Shown here piece after piece: positions 1 through 10,999 of a stretch of 64,000 nucleotides of DNA (its first letter is position 1; each line of letters begins with the position of its first letter). Origin of the DNA: Hymenoscyphus infarciens. Taxonomy: Eukaryota; Ascomycota; Leotiomycetes; Helotiales; Helotiaceae. Where the stretch lies: assembly GCA_001414345.1 (NCBI GenBank), contig LLCB01000016.1:1-64000 (forward strand), in the 5' to 3' direction. The position numbers and the translations under genes were made by a program. The notes under the pieces are model-generated. The model saw only the letters and a program-made list of their open reading frames with translations. It was not told where the DNA came from and searched no databases.

Positions 1-921
1 AGAGTCTTTAGAGTCTTCTAATTCTCTAGACTTACTAGAGTTTTTATCTTTAGCTTTATTCTTCTTTTTATTCTTTTTAGAAGAGTTATTACTAGTATTC
101 TTACTAGTATTATTACTAGTATTATTACTAGTATTATTACTAGTATTATTAGAGCTCTTTCTAAGCTCTGAGTGAAGTATAAAGCATTTACTCTTAATAT
201 GTCCCTTTTTATTATAGTAGGTATATAGAGAGCTAGTTTTAATAGAAGCTTTATTAGCTTCTAAATCACTTCTTTGAGTTATTCTAGACTCTTCGCCTAT
301 AAGGTCGCTTATTAGCTCTTCTAAGTCTATAGAACTAACGTCGTTTCCTATATCTTTATACTTTCTAGATATAAAAGAATCGAAAGAACTAGGAAGGCTA
401 TTAAATATAGTAACTAATATAAAAGTATTAGAAACCTTTTTGTCTAAGCTTCTTAAGTATATAGCCGAAGACTGAATTTCGGATATATATTCCTCTATAG
501 TACTAAAGTTACTATAGCGGGCGTTAGTTATCTTGTTATAATATTAACTTACTAGTTCTAGACTAGAGCTACTAAAATCAGACTTAATCTTATTCTAAAG
601 TATAGAAAGGGAATCGATATCTATATATCTCTTTATATTATTAGAAGATATAATAGATTCTAAAGTAGCTAGAGCTTTATTACTTTTAGCTCTATAGTCG
701 TCGAGTTTATCCTCGTATCTAACTACTAATTCGTCTAATTTAGCTTCGAGCTTTCCTTCTTCTGTCTTATTATAATATAAAGACTTCTTAGGTTCTTTAA
801 TAGTACCTAAGATATAAGGCATAAAGCCGTTTATCTTAAGAAACAGCTCGGCTTCTATAAGCTACTCTATATAGTTAGAGCGGCTGATTAGCTTCTCTTC
901 TTTAAACGAAGTAGAAGACAT
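1..921 (-). pseudogene. Copia-type retrotransposon gag, 5' part, RIP-degraded, runs off the window edge
   Basis: Reading the minus strand from an ATG at 921, a gag-like frame runs leftwards to the window edge. It is interrupted by a few TAG/TAA codons at positions expected to be Trp or Gln, including one about 20 codons in. An intact 75-codon stretch remains at 595-822. Further along is a CCHC-knuckle-like segment (spacing as in C-x2-C-x4-H-x4-C, first Cys positions replaced by Tyr), then Ser/Asn/Thr and Lys/Ser-rich low complexity. This order (gag alpha-helical domain, knuckle, basic tail) is that of Ty1/copia Gag. The rest of the element lies outside the window. RIP (C-to-T in CpA on either strand) explains both the stops and the Cys-to-Tyr changes. 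The family is inferred from motif order and recollection of Copia gag, not from a search. Confidence 0.7.
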
Positions 922-945
922 ATTTAAAACCCCTTTTTTAAAGTC

Positions 946-971
946 TATATATATATATATATATATATATA
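946..971. repeat. (TA)n dinucleotide microsatellite
   Basis: An uninterrupted TA run of 26 bp just upstream (minus-strand sense) of the Copia gag start. Confidence 0.9.
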
Positions 972-1537
972 GATTAAAACGTACTCTTTTAAGTACTTAT
1001 TAGCTTTTTCAGTTAGAGAAGAATAGTAAGCTTTATATTCTCTTTCGAATATAAATAACTATACTATCTTTCTTTCTTACTAGGCTAACTTATCTTATAT
1101 AAGAATAGAATAACCTACGTACTAATTAAGCTATACTTAACCCTCTCCGAGGATGGCTTCTTATAAGTATAGATAATAGTAGTCTTATATAATCTAAAAG
1201 TCTATTAGAAGAGATAGCTACTTCTTACTAGCTTCTTTATATATATAAGTCTCTATATAAAGGTAGCTATAAGCCTAGGCTCCTTAGTTTAAGAAGGAGG
1301 CTATACCACCTGCTATAGGATAACGTAATCGTATAGATATAGCCGTAGGTCTAAGTATAAGTAGTATATATATAAGTTTTCGTATATATTTACTTATATC
1401 TCTAGCTTTACTCTTGCTAGAGCTTCTATCTTAGAGACGTAGGACATAGATCTCTTACTAAAGACTTCACTATTAGAGGGAGGTAGAGAGAGTAGAGTAT
1501 ACCACTGAATATGACGGTATTCAGACCGGAAGTCAGG

Positions 1538-1555
1538 TGATATCACGTGATATCA
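1538..1555. other. 18-bp perfect palindrome centred on CACGTG
   Basis: TGATATCACGTGATATCA is its own reverse complement. It sits at the proposed outer edge of the Copia LTR. The centre is an E-box-like CACGTG. Shorter versions (TCACGTGA) recur in the window at about 12,090 and in the LTR at about 36,195. Function is unknown; it may simply be an LTR-terminal palindrome. Confidence 0.6.
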
Positions 1556-1567
1556 TGTGATAAGACA

Positions 1568-2539
1568 AGTTCGGCTCCAGAGACCTAAAAATGGCTCTCT
1601 AGGCTTATAACCTATAAGAGGTTATATACGTATAGGGTAGACTATAGAGTAGGCTATAGAGTAGGTTAGAAGTACGTAAGTTGAATCGGCATAGAGTAGG
1701 TTAGGTAATCGCTAAATCACGTTTCTAAGGAGTCGAAGTATAAGTATAAAAGACTTAGTAAATTTTAACTTTTAACTTGATTTCTAACTAAAAGATAGAA
1801 GAGAGCTATATATACTTCTAGAGTAAATACTAGAAGCTTTTATAGCTTATAAATCAAAGAGGTTACTAGAAGATTCTAGGGATCACGTGTTCGCTTAACC
1901 GTAACCGAGAACGTAACCGAACCTTCTAGACAACACTAGAAAGAACTAGTATAGACTAAGGTTTAAACCTAAAGCCTATTAGTAAGTAAGGTAATTATTA
2001 CCTAATACTAATAAGTATATACTTAATATACCTAGTATACTTAGTATACTTAAGTCTTAAGTATACTTACTTATTTATCTACTTTCTACTATCTATCTAC
2101 TTCTCTATCTCTGTCTACTTATCTATTTATCTATCTATCTCTATCTATCTACTTATATACTCTAATTATATAAAAGATATTCTAGAAAGTAAACTTTAGC
2201 TTAATTACTTAATTTATTATATTTTTATAGAGCTAGATAGTATATAAAGAGATAGAAGGCTATTTAGATAATTATATACTTTTAAGAGTTAGATAGCGAG
2301 TTAGCTTTAGCGTTATAGTTAGCTAGCGAGTTAGCTTTAGTACTCTTAGTACTAGAGTTAAGTAGTAGGTTAGCTTTAGTGCTAAGTCTACTAAGGCTAT
2401 ATAAGTAGTTGATTTAGTACTAGTATATCTAGTATATTTAGTAAATTTAATATATTTATTATAGTATACTTATTATAGCTAGTATAGCTAGTATAAAGCT
2501 ATTCTACTAGTATATAATATTTATTAGTAATATATAAGT
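1568..2539. other. AT-rich RIP-degraded DNA without a gene
   Basis: No coding frame is recognisable. It contains a CTAT/TATC-rich microsatellite at about 2,071-2,155 and a short imperfect tandem motif (GAGTTAGCTTTAG) repeated three times at about 2,295-2,380. CA and TG are nearly absent except in a small patch at about 1,880-1,930. Confidence 0.6.
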
Positions 2540-3060
2540 GATTAAGTCTACTTACTTTTAGCTTCTCTTCTAAAAGTAGACTTAGATAATAGTATAATAT
2601 TTATTAGATTATTATAATATATATTATATAATAGATATTATAAATTCTTATCTAATATAATAGAATATAGTTAAATTTTAGGTTTTTAGCGCTAGTACTA
2701 TATAGTACTAAGTAGATTCTATATAACTTATATTTCTTTTCAAAAATCTACTATAAAAAGTTATTATATAAATCCTAATTTAGTATAAAAGATTTATAAT
2801 AAGAAGTGTAATTTATGAATTATTAGAAGTTACTATTTTAATATTAAAATTAGATAACTTTATCTTAATTTTTAGAAAATACTAAGACTAAGTATTCTAT
2901 TAACTCTTAGTTAGAAGAACTATTCTTCTCTAGATTAACTATTTTCTATTAATAATCGATATATTATTAGTTATTCTTAGAGATCCGATATTATTCGAAT
3001 TATTTAATATAATATAATAAATATCATAGACCTCTCTAATATATTACTAATAATATCGCT
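2540..3060 (+). repeat. Dispersed repeat, copy A (inverted relative to copy B at 7,692-8,172)
   Basis: The reverse complement of this segment aligns nearly end to end with 7,692-8,172. Shared blocks include the stretch around GAATAGTTCTTCTA, the block ATATAAGTTATATAG, and the block AGATAAGAATTTATAATAT. Differences are mostly C/T and G/A transitions. No coding frame or terminal inverted repeats were found, so the class of element is unknown. Confidence 0.75.
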
Positions 3061-4289
3061 ATCTAAGTCTATTTAAAAGTCTAAAATATTTATATAAAAG
3101 ACTTATTATATTCGAGGAAGTTAAATTAGATATAGTTATTATATAGTATAAGAGACTATTTAAAGAAGGAACTATATTAATAGCTAGTCTTTAGCTAAAT
3201 TAGCAGTTAAGTTCGCTTTATTTTAACTTTTAATCTAAAAACCTAAAATAATTATATAGAAGACTTATTATCTAATAAGTATATAGTTCTAAGAGTAGTC
3301 TAAGAGAGTTATTTAATATAGTATTATTAATTTTTAGAATTATATAATAAATAGTCTTAGAACTATATGTTTCTCTCTCTCTTTCTTTTAAAGATAGTAA
3401 ACTCTATAACTAACTAAGCTCTAATACTACTATATTATATAGTAAGCTCTAGGAATATCTAGTATATTTAAATACTAATTTCTTATAAAGTAAACGTAGC
3501 TTATACTATTAATATAGTAAGACTCTTTTATATAATACTACTCGTTCTAGTAAGAATAATATTCAAGTTATATTATAACGCTTATAACTATTCTTAAATA
3601 CGAAATATTAAGAACTAATAAGCTTTATTTTTTATAATAAAATAGTAACTTTACTATAGTTAAAGAACTATTCTCTAGCTATATTAGAAGCTTATTAGAA
3701 GATATACTATTTCTCTTTATTATATATAAAAGAAAGTACTACGAGGTATTTATTTCTTCTTTATTAAAGAAGAATTAAATACTAGATAAAAAAATAGTAA
3801 GAGAGAAAGACTTTTATATAATACTATCTATAACTACTCTTTAGAAATTATTTAACTACTCTTAGAACTAGAAGCTAATATAACTATAATAGATAATTAA
3901 AGTAGAATACTACTCTTACTTACTAGTAGTAAGAGTTTTATAGATATTATCGAAGTTTATCTTAAGATAGAATTAGATATTAATATAATAAATAATTATA
4001 AAGAAATACTATTTTATACTACTACTTATAATAGCTCTTATATAGTCTTAGAGTACTTAATTAACTCTAAGAGCTATATAACTATCGAATATTAGTATTA
4101 CTACGTCGTCTTTTAAGCTTTATTAGCGTATATATATTATATATACTAAAATTATTATTTAGTTATTTTAAAACTAATCTAGATATATAATACTCTAAAA
4201 GCATAGCTATATAAAGCCAAATATTATCCTTAGTTATCTTACTAATAATAAAGATAAAGCTTTAAAAATTTAAATAAAAAGAGTATTTA
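3061..4289. other. AT-rich RIP-degraded DNA without a gene
   Basis: CA/TG-depleted sequence with stops in all frames. No domain, LTR pair or terminal repeat was recognised. Confidence 0.5.
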
Positions 4290-4935
4290 ATCTATAATAG
4301 ACTAAAACGCTATTATCTATAGCTTATTTAATAACTTAAATATATATATTTATTTATTCTATATTTTAAGTCTATTATAAACTAGAAACTATTTGCTTTT
4401 AGTATCTAATAGCTTGAAAAAAACTACTATATTAAGTAAATAATAGACTAGAAGTCTTTTATATATATAAGCTTTAATAAATATTTAATATATAATAGAC
4501 TAAAAGTATATAAATATATATATAATTAATTAGTAAAACAGTTTAATAATTTAGAAAAGACTTTTAGTCTATAATAGACTAAAAATCTCTTAAAAGATTA
4601 ATCTATTTATTTAATTAATTAATTATCTACTTCTCTACTTTTAGTTTATAATATACTAAAACTCTTTTACTTTTAGTTTATAATAGACTAAAAGTCTTTA
4701 CTAATTTAATCTATTTAATTAATTATTTATTTATATACTTATATACTTTTAGTATATAAGTAACTAAGAGTCTTTTTGAAATTAATTTATTATAAATCTA
4801 TATACTTTTAGTCTATATTAAACTAAAAGTCTTTTCTAAATTGATTTATTTAAGTAATTAATAATATATATACTTATTTACTTTTAGTTTATAATAGACT
4901 AAAAACCTTCTACTTTTAGTATATAATATATATAA
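4290..4935. repeat. Cluster of hairpin repeats, consensus CTTTTAGTCTA-taa-TAGACTAAAAG
   Basis: At least eight copies or half-copies of a palindrome with 11-bp arms and a 3-nt loop occur, separated by TTTAATTAATTA-like spacers of irregular length. The clearest are at about 4,561-4,586 and 4,670-4,695, with others near 4,440, 4,490, 4,640, 4,740, 4,805 and 4,885. Arms differ mainly by C/T or G/A changes, so the copies look RIP-diverged from one sequence. Confidence 0.65.
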
Positions 4936-5686
4936 TAAAACTAATATTTCCTCTTTTTCTTATAAAACACGTTTATAACTTATTACGTTTTTAGAAGAAG
5001 TTATTAAAAGCTATATACTAATAAAGCTAAAAAGACGACGTAGTTATACTAACGTTAAGCGAGTTCTATAGCTCTTAGAAGAGCTAGTTATAACGTTATA
5101 ACCTAACTCTTCTATAGCTTAGGCTCGCTTCTTTTTATATATCTATAGTAATAGCTCGATGAAATTGCCTAGAGAGTTAGCTAGAGGGGTTAGCTTAGAG
5201 AGATTAAGCTCCGAGATATTAGGCTCGGAGAAGAGTAATCTAGAGAAAATAAAAAGCTCTTAGGAAAAAATCAAGAAAGATAAATTGTTTTTTCTTCATA
5301 GATATCTTTACTCTTATATCTCGAAATAGTTTAGGAATACTTTACATAGGAATTATTTTTTAACTTTGAAATCCAAATATCTCTGGAAATATTTCGGAAA
5401 TAGAGTACCTGGAATTATACTTAGAAATATACTCGGAGTCATTCTCGGAAATATTCTCGGAAGTACTTTTCCACTTAGTGAAATATTACTAGAAATGACT
5501 TCGAGAAAAATACTTCCACGAAAAAAAAGCGACAGAGAGAGCGACAAAATAAAGAGAAGAGTTTCTTCTTAGGCTAACATCGTCGCTCTTTCGTCTTCCA
5601 GTTGAGTGGTCCTCATATATCGCCAGCTTCTACTTTAGGAACGCCTTGTATGAACTCATTAAATACACCCGACCACAAACCCTCCA
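4936..5686. other. Transition from AT-rich matrix to gene island 1
   Basis: GC content and CA/TG use rise from left to right. A short imperfect tandem motif based on ATTCTCGGAAAT occurs at about 5,385-5,470; small open frames there on both strands are by-products of that repeat. The last 110 bp is the 3' flank of the transporter gene. Confidence 0.5.
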
Positions 5687-7314
5687 TCATTCGCCCCTAG
5701 AATACTTCGACCTCCCCCTCCAAGCACCCCCATACCTCATCAACGCAACCGGAATAGGCAAAAGCAGTACCGCCCCCGCAGCAAGCACCAAAAACCCCGG
5801 TCCCAACCCTAAAGCATCAGTCAACGGCGGAATGCCCAGCGGCAAAAGCGTCCCCCCAAGACACCTCATAACAAGCACCATGGTCATCGCTGAAGCGGAG
5901 TATAACCCAAAAGCGTCGACGATGTAGAGGGACAAGGGCACCCAGATAAGCATCATAACCATGCCTAATATTGCAGTGGCGAGGAGGAGGAAGACGACAG
6001 GCCATTGAGCGTAGGGTGTCCACCCATAGAGAGCTGCGACGAAGGGCATCATTGCCGCGCCAACGATCATGAGGGGAAGTCGGAATTCTGGGAGGGGTCC
6101 GGAGGCAGACTTTTTGCCGAGGAGGATGTAGAGTTTGTCGGAGAAGATGTTTCCTATTGTTACGCCTAGGGTTGCTCCGGTACCTTGGCGATTACTGTTA
6201 GCAAGAGTCTAGTATCAATGGGAAAGGAGGGGATACTCACTGAAGCAAAAGAACGAACTCCCAATCAACGCAGGCGAAAACCCATAGACCTGGCTCAAAA
6301 TCCTCGGCAAAGTAGTGGCAAGGATATAATAACAACTAAAAGTCAAACCCCCATAAAACGCCATAATCTGCAGCACCAAGCTACTCTTCAGCACACTGAC
6401 CGGTCTCTTAATCGAGGTCCAAAGTATAGACCATCCCGTGGAACTAGGGTCGTCGGTTACTTCCCAGGCACATTTGAAATTCGGATTCCCGGTTTCCTTC
6501 CGAAGACGAGCGGCGCGACGTTGAAGGATGGGAACTTTATATGTTTCTCTAAGCAGGAGGAAGAAGAAAATCTCACAGATAATGGCTACCACGGCACTAG
6601 CCCAAAGAACGATTCTCCAACCGAATTTCTCCGCCATCGCACCACTGATCGCTGGTCCCACGGCCCCTCCAAGAAGAGGAGCAAGCATCACAAGAGACAT
6701 TCCCTTCCCCTGTTCCTCAACGGGGAAAATATCCGCGATAATGGAGGGATTCAAGACATTAGAAGCAGTAGCGAAGCCCGTTAAGAAGCGTGCAAATATG
6801 AGGGTGTTAGATGAGGAAGCTGATGCTGAAAGCGCGGTGGTGATGATGAATAAGATATTCGCGATGTTGAAGACGGGATATCGTCCGTAGATTTCAGAAA
6901 GAGGGGCGATGAGGAGGGGTCCGGCTGCTTCGCCGAGTTCCCAGATACTGACTAGGAGGATGGAAGCAGAGGTGTTTTCTGATCCCGAGAGGTCGAGGAT
7001 TATTTTGTCTGCGATAGGGACGACGCCTATGCACGTGAATGTACTAGAATCTCTGTTAGATGAATTCTGAGGTTATTTTCTCATTTTGAGCAGAGAGCAA
7101 GAGTGAAATGAAAAGAGAATTTATCTTACACAGTAAAAGCCATAAAAGCAAGCAGTAAAACATTCCCCCGTTTATAAGCTGGGGTCCAATCCAGAGGGTT
7201 ATCCTCATCTCTGCTCAATTTGTTGAAATCCACCACAGGATGTCCCGTCGTAGCATGCTCATATTCAACAACGTTAGCCAGCAAAGGCGTCGTTTCCTCC
7301 ATAATCCCTTCCAT
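5687..7314 (-). CDS. Major facilitator superfamily drug:H+ antiporter-like transporter (DHA1, 12 TM)
   Basis: Three exons on the minus strand: 7314-7130, 7043-6241 and 6183-5687. They give 1,485 nt and a 494-residue protein. Intron 1 (86 bp) has donor GTAAGA and acceptor CTAG. Intron 2 (57 bp) has donor GTGAGT, a CTAAC branch point and acceptor AAG; joining keeps one frame throughout. The N-terminal tail is cytosolic and acidic and ends in a DNPLDW motif (residues about 38-43) typical of fungal DHA1 proteins. A motif-A-like loop PLSEIYGRYP spans 109-118. An antiporter motif-C-like GGAVGPAISG lies in the next transmembrane block. A long polar central loop follows ETYKVPILQRRAARLRK. Hydrophobic segments fit 12 helices, with a second bundle ending in LLLPIPVALMRYG. 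The expected role is proton-coupled efflux or uptake of small molecules at the plasma membrane; substrate is not predictable. Length is normal for the family. No RIP stops are present, so the gene looks intact. Confidence 0.93.
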
Positions 7315-7691
7315 ATCCAGGACTTTCTTATTTCGTCAATTCGTTACTGTGCTCGTGTTTATAAGTTGATGTGAAGCATGATGTTTATTAATTGATGGTC
7401 CGTAGAGGAAGAATTTATTTTTCAGCCGTGGCAAGAGTGGACCCCTAACCTAGTTGCCGTTCGGGTTGCCCGCCCCCGGTTTCCCCATACTACCTAGCAA
7501 TGAACCTTGAGTTCCGATAGGCGTAATGTCGGAAAACGCCTTTTGAAATACAATTATGAGTAATAATATTTGTTTATCATTTATATGACTCGGTAGTCGT
7601 ATCATTATTCTCATTCGTAGAAGAGGTTAGCCTCCCACCAATATCACATAGACCTATAAAATTATCGGCAAACCCGAAAGACAGACTTATA
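7315..7691. other. 5' flank/promoter region of the transporter gene
   Basis: GC-normal, no gene seen. It contains GC-rich patches (about 7,450-7,490) and lies directly upstream of the transporter ATG at 7314. The right part grades into the repeat-derived AT-rich island. Confidence 0.5.
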
Positions 7692-8172
7692 AGGCGATAT
7701 CAGTAGTAGTATAGTAAGAGAGTCTATAATATTTATTCTATTATATTAAGTAATCTAATTAATACTAGATTTCTAAAAGTAACTAATACTAGATTAATTA
7801 TTAGTAGAAAATAATTAATCTAAAAAAGAATAGTTCTTCTAGCTAAGACCTAATAAAATACTTAGTTTTACTATTTTCTAAAAATAAAAATAAAGTTATA
7901 AATTTTTTTATAGTAAATTATAATTATTTATAACTTTAAAAGCTTACTTGTCTTATTCATAAGTCTTTGATACTAAAGTAAGATTTATATAATAACTTTT
8001 TAATATAATAAAGTAGATTTATAAAAAGAAAATATAAGTTATATAGTATTTATTCATTTTAATACTTTTCTAAGAATATTTATTATATTAGATAAGAATT
8101 TATAATATATATTATAATAATCTAATATATTATCGTCGTCTAAGTCTACTAAAAGAGAAGATTAAGATTTAA
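7692..8172 (-). repeat. Dispersed repeat, copy B, inserted between two genes
   Basis: This is the inverted homologue of 2,540-3,060. It forms an AT-rich, CA/TG-poor island within otherwise GC-normal DNA, between the transporter's promoter side and the hydrolase's 3' side. Slightly more CA/TG survive here than in copy A. No coding content was seen. Confidence 0.75.
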
Positions 8173-8695
8173 AAGAAGTAAGTATATTAATAGAGTAAGG
8201 AAATATATATTCAAGCTCTAGAAGAGAAAAGAGAATTATAAAACAAGACTTTTAGCCCCCAAATTGCGTGTACCTTTCTCCCGATGGTTGACTGGTTTTG
8301 GCCTCCAAGTATGCTACTAGCTTACTCTTCAATTTCTAGCTTACTGGCAACTCCCAAATTCCGAAAATCACGTGAAACTATACCGCAACCCGAAACACTG
8401 TTAAATACTACAGGTAAAAGCATAAAAAGGATAAACAACCTTCGCAATATAAATCAAACCCCCAATCATTCAAGAAGGACAGAGGACAACAGGATATCTC
8501 AAGCGAGCGCCTCCAAACCAACACCACATAATGTTTTGCCACTCTGCCCAGTTGTCTTTTACACTAAACAGAGCAAACCTCACTTCTCAAAAGCACCACT
8601 ACTACTTTTCATATCAATTCATTTCATTGCTCGAAGTGTAATCCAACCCATTCCGCCCCTTTGACCACAATTCATAAAAAGACCACCTATCACAA
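8173..8695. other. 3' flank of the hydrolase gene
   Basis: AT-rich at left, GC-normal from about 8,255. Open frames on the plus strand here are low-complexity (Ser/Pro-rich) antisense or flank products and are not supported as genes. Confidence 0.5.
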
Positions 8696-10999
8696 TCAAT
8701 CATCTCTATCTTCCCCCCTCCCCGTCAACGGCCCCGCAAGTCCCAACATCCTCCGCCCAAGAAGATCATCACTACTAGCCAAACTAACCATACTCTTCTT
8801 CCTCTCCCCAATGCCCCTCCCCCGTCCTCTCCCTTTCCCACTCCCGCCCGTACCACCGCCCTTCCTCTCCTCCCCCCTCTCTCTAAGCTGTTCCCTCAAA
8901 AGCCTCTCCTTCTGTCTCCTCTCCTCCCGTTTCCTCTCATCCTCAACCCGTTCCTTCTCCTTCCCCTTAGATTTAGAAGTCATACTCATCTCCAGCCCCG
9001 CATCCTCATCACCCGAACTCTCCGTAGGTCGTCTCCTATGATTCCTAGGTGTAATCGCACCAGCTCTTAGAGCATTTTCATCCGCCAGTGCGAAGAGATG
9101 TTCAATCCACCTCGAACACCTAAAAATATATTTCCACCCCTCGGGGAAACAGCCCACAAACTGTAGAAAGCCATGGGATATCCCAGGTATCAGAACAACT
9201 TCAACCACATCTCGCTCGTCGAATTCTTGGCGCATTTTTGAATTTGTTGCTTGGTCTCGTGCGTGTTTAGCTGCTTTCGCGCGACGTAAGCGGCCTGCGA
9301 AGATTACGGTGTCATCTACCAGAGGGTCTCGTTCACCAGTGAGAAAATATGTTTTCGGGAATTCAGCGAGGAGGTTGTCTGGCGCTAGGATGGGTGAGAG
9401 AAGATACTCGGTTGAGAAATCGGGTCGGTTGTGAGGACCGATGTACAAAATGATCATGGCTCGCATCATTTCCGGTGAAAGGATTCTGTCGTTGAAATAT
9501 GAAATCATACTTGACATTGCAAGACGAGTCTTGAGAGGCTCAGGGTGGTGGGATTGCTCCCTTTCTTGGGTTCTTGGGGTATCTGGAGATAGAACTGCTG
9601 GTGCTGCAGTCGAGTACTGGGGGGAAGGTAGGGAGATGGAGCCTGGGTGGTTTGCGGTGGTTTCTGTGCTTAGGCTCGGAGATTCAGTCTTGGACATATG
9701 CATCGACTCTTCATCCTCGGATTGATGAGGCGTTCCGGCTGCCATGGTATATTGCATGCTTTTGCGTCGGATGATATTTCGGTTCGTCTTTCGACTCCTC
9801 CGATCTTTAATCAAAGTCATTTGCTCATCCGACATCCAATTACCAATATTCATATCCAGCCCTGGATATATGAGGACAAGTCCATCTGGAATTGGCAGAG
9901 CCCGTTGACCTTGTAAATGTCTTCTGCCGGTTGTTCCGGATTCAATGATCATTAAAGTTGTGCTGGTTGCAAGATTTCCACCTGCACTATCACCACTTAA
10001 CACAATCTTTGGCACCACTTCTCCAGACAGCCCAACACACCGCCCCTTGCTTGCCACTATTGTGCAATAAACATCGAAACATTCGTTGAGCGCATATGGG
10101 TATGGAAATTCAGGTGCTTTGCGATAGTCTAAACTCAACACTGGCAATCCAGTCTTCCCGGCCCAAGCCATCAATTTATCATCATTGGTTCTAGGATCCA
10201 TTGCCACAAATCCACCACCCGGTATATCTAGCACAATTTTGTTGTGTTCTTTAAGAGCGGAAAGAGGGCCATCAAAGAAAAGCCAACCATTGACTGGCTC
10301 CTGGTAATCACTGTTGGGTGGTCGAGGGATGCGAATTTGTCGCGGCGGGTATCTCATCAATCTTGGGCGCATCAATCCTTGGAGAGCTTTCAAGTATGGT
10401 GTTGTCCCTTTGTTCCAACTGACTCGCATGTGCTCGACGGTCAACATGGCTCTGACCTTCCTAACCTTCTCATCCGCTTGTTCAGCGGAAATCAGGTAGT
10501 AGACAGTGAAAACCATGCTAGCCAAATCCCTCAACCACTTTCTCCGGATCCGCATTGCACTCCAAAACCCGGCATCCATTGCGGTTGTCACCCATGTTGC
10601 TCGAAAGTAGGATCTCGTATATAGATTCGCGAGAGGTTCGGGGGACTCGAGACCGATGAGTTTTCCGAGGTTTCGTGCAACGTAGAGGTAAAGGAGGGTC
10701 ATGACAAGAGTCTGCCATGGTGTGATGAACCCGGAGAGTTTTCGCGATAATCTTCGAATGGTAGGTGGTCCATGTTTGTGCCCTCTATATTGTAAAGTCA
10801 GTAATTGTCTTCATGGTGGGGTGGGATTGGCAATTACCGGAAGAGGTAGAAGGACCAAAAGGAAACCACAGCCAGAACCTGAATCTTTCGGAATTGAACA
10901 GAAGGCCGTCCTAAGACATGATCTGGCAGGGGTTAGGGGGGTTGCGTTGGTATGCGAGAGTTGGGCAATATATCAATATATAATTGACTTACCTATCAT
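8696..10999 (-). CDS. Alpha/beta-hydrolase of the hormone-sensitive-lipase family, N-terminally membrane-anchored
   Basis: Three exons on the minus strand: 10999-10993, 10910-10838 and 10784-8696. They give 2,169 nt and 722 residues. The first exon holds only ATG ATA G. Intron 1 (82 bp) has GTAAGT, CTAAC and TTAG; a CAG 12 nt earlier is also in frame and would add four residues. Intron 2 (53 bp) has GTAATT, CTGAC and ATAG. Both joins keep the frame. Hydrophobic segments at about 11-26 and 46-63 suggest ER or lipid-droplet anchoring. The alpha/beta-hydrolase-3 core has the oxyanion motif PGGGF (215-219), the nucleophile elbow GDSAGGN (Ser293), Asp513 in GERDPL and His564 in SHGF. A long Ser/Pro/Glu-rich insertion (about 350-445) and a charged, Gly/Arg-rich tail (about 630-690) look disordered. 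The likely role is ester or neutral-lipid hydrolysis; the substrate is unknown. PGGG replaces the usual HGGG. Confidence 0.9.

Larger units (their letters stand above)
922..1567 (-). repeat. Putative leader and 5' LTR region of the minus-strand Copia element
   Basis: This lies immediately upstream of the gag start. It holds a (TA)n tract at 946-971. Its right end is a patch still rich in CA/TG, which reads on the minus strand as TGTCTTATCACATGATATCA, a plausible LTR start. The second LTR would be outside the window, so neither the LTR boundaries nor a target-site duplication can be confirmed. Confidence 0.35.

Noticed and set aside
5353..5572. Small frames on both strands near 5.4 kb
   Set aside because: Produced by imperfect ATTCTCGGAAAT repeats; both strands are open, so coding is unlikely.
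6185..6890. Plus-strand frames of 120 and 199 codons across the transporter gene
   Set aside because: Antisense shadows of the transporter exon 2, which has clear transmembrane and MFS motifs.
8284..9041. Plus-strand frames of 126 codons at the 3' end of the hydrolase
   Set aside because: One is antisense to the hydrolase's charged tail, the other is Ser/Pro/His-rich flank sequence without a domain.
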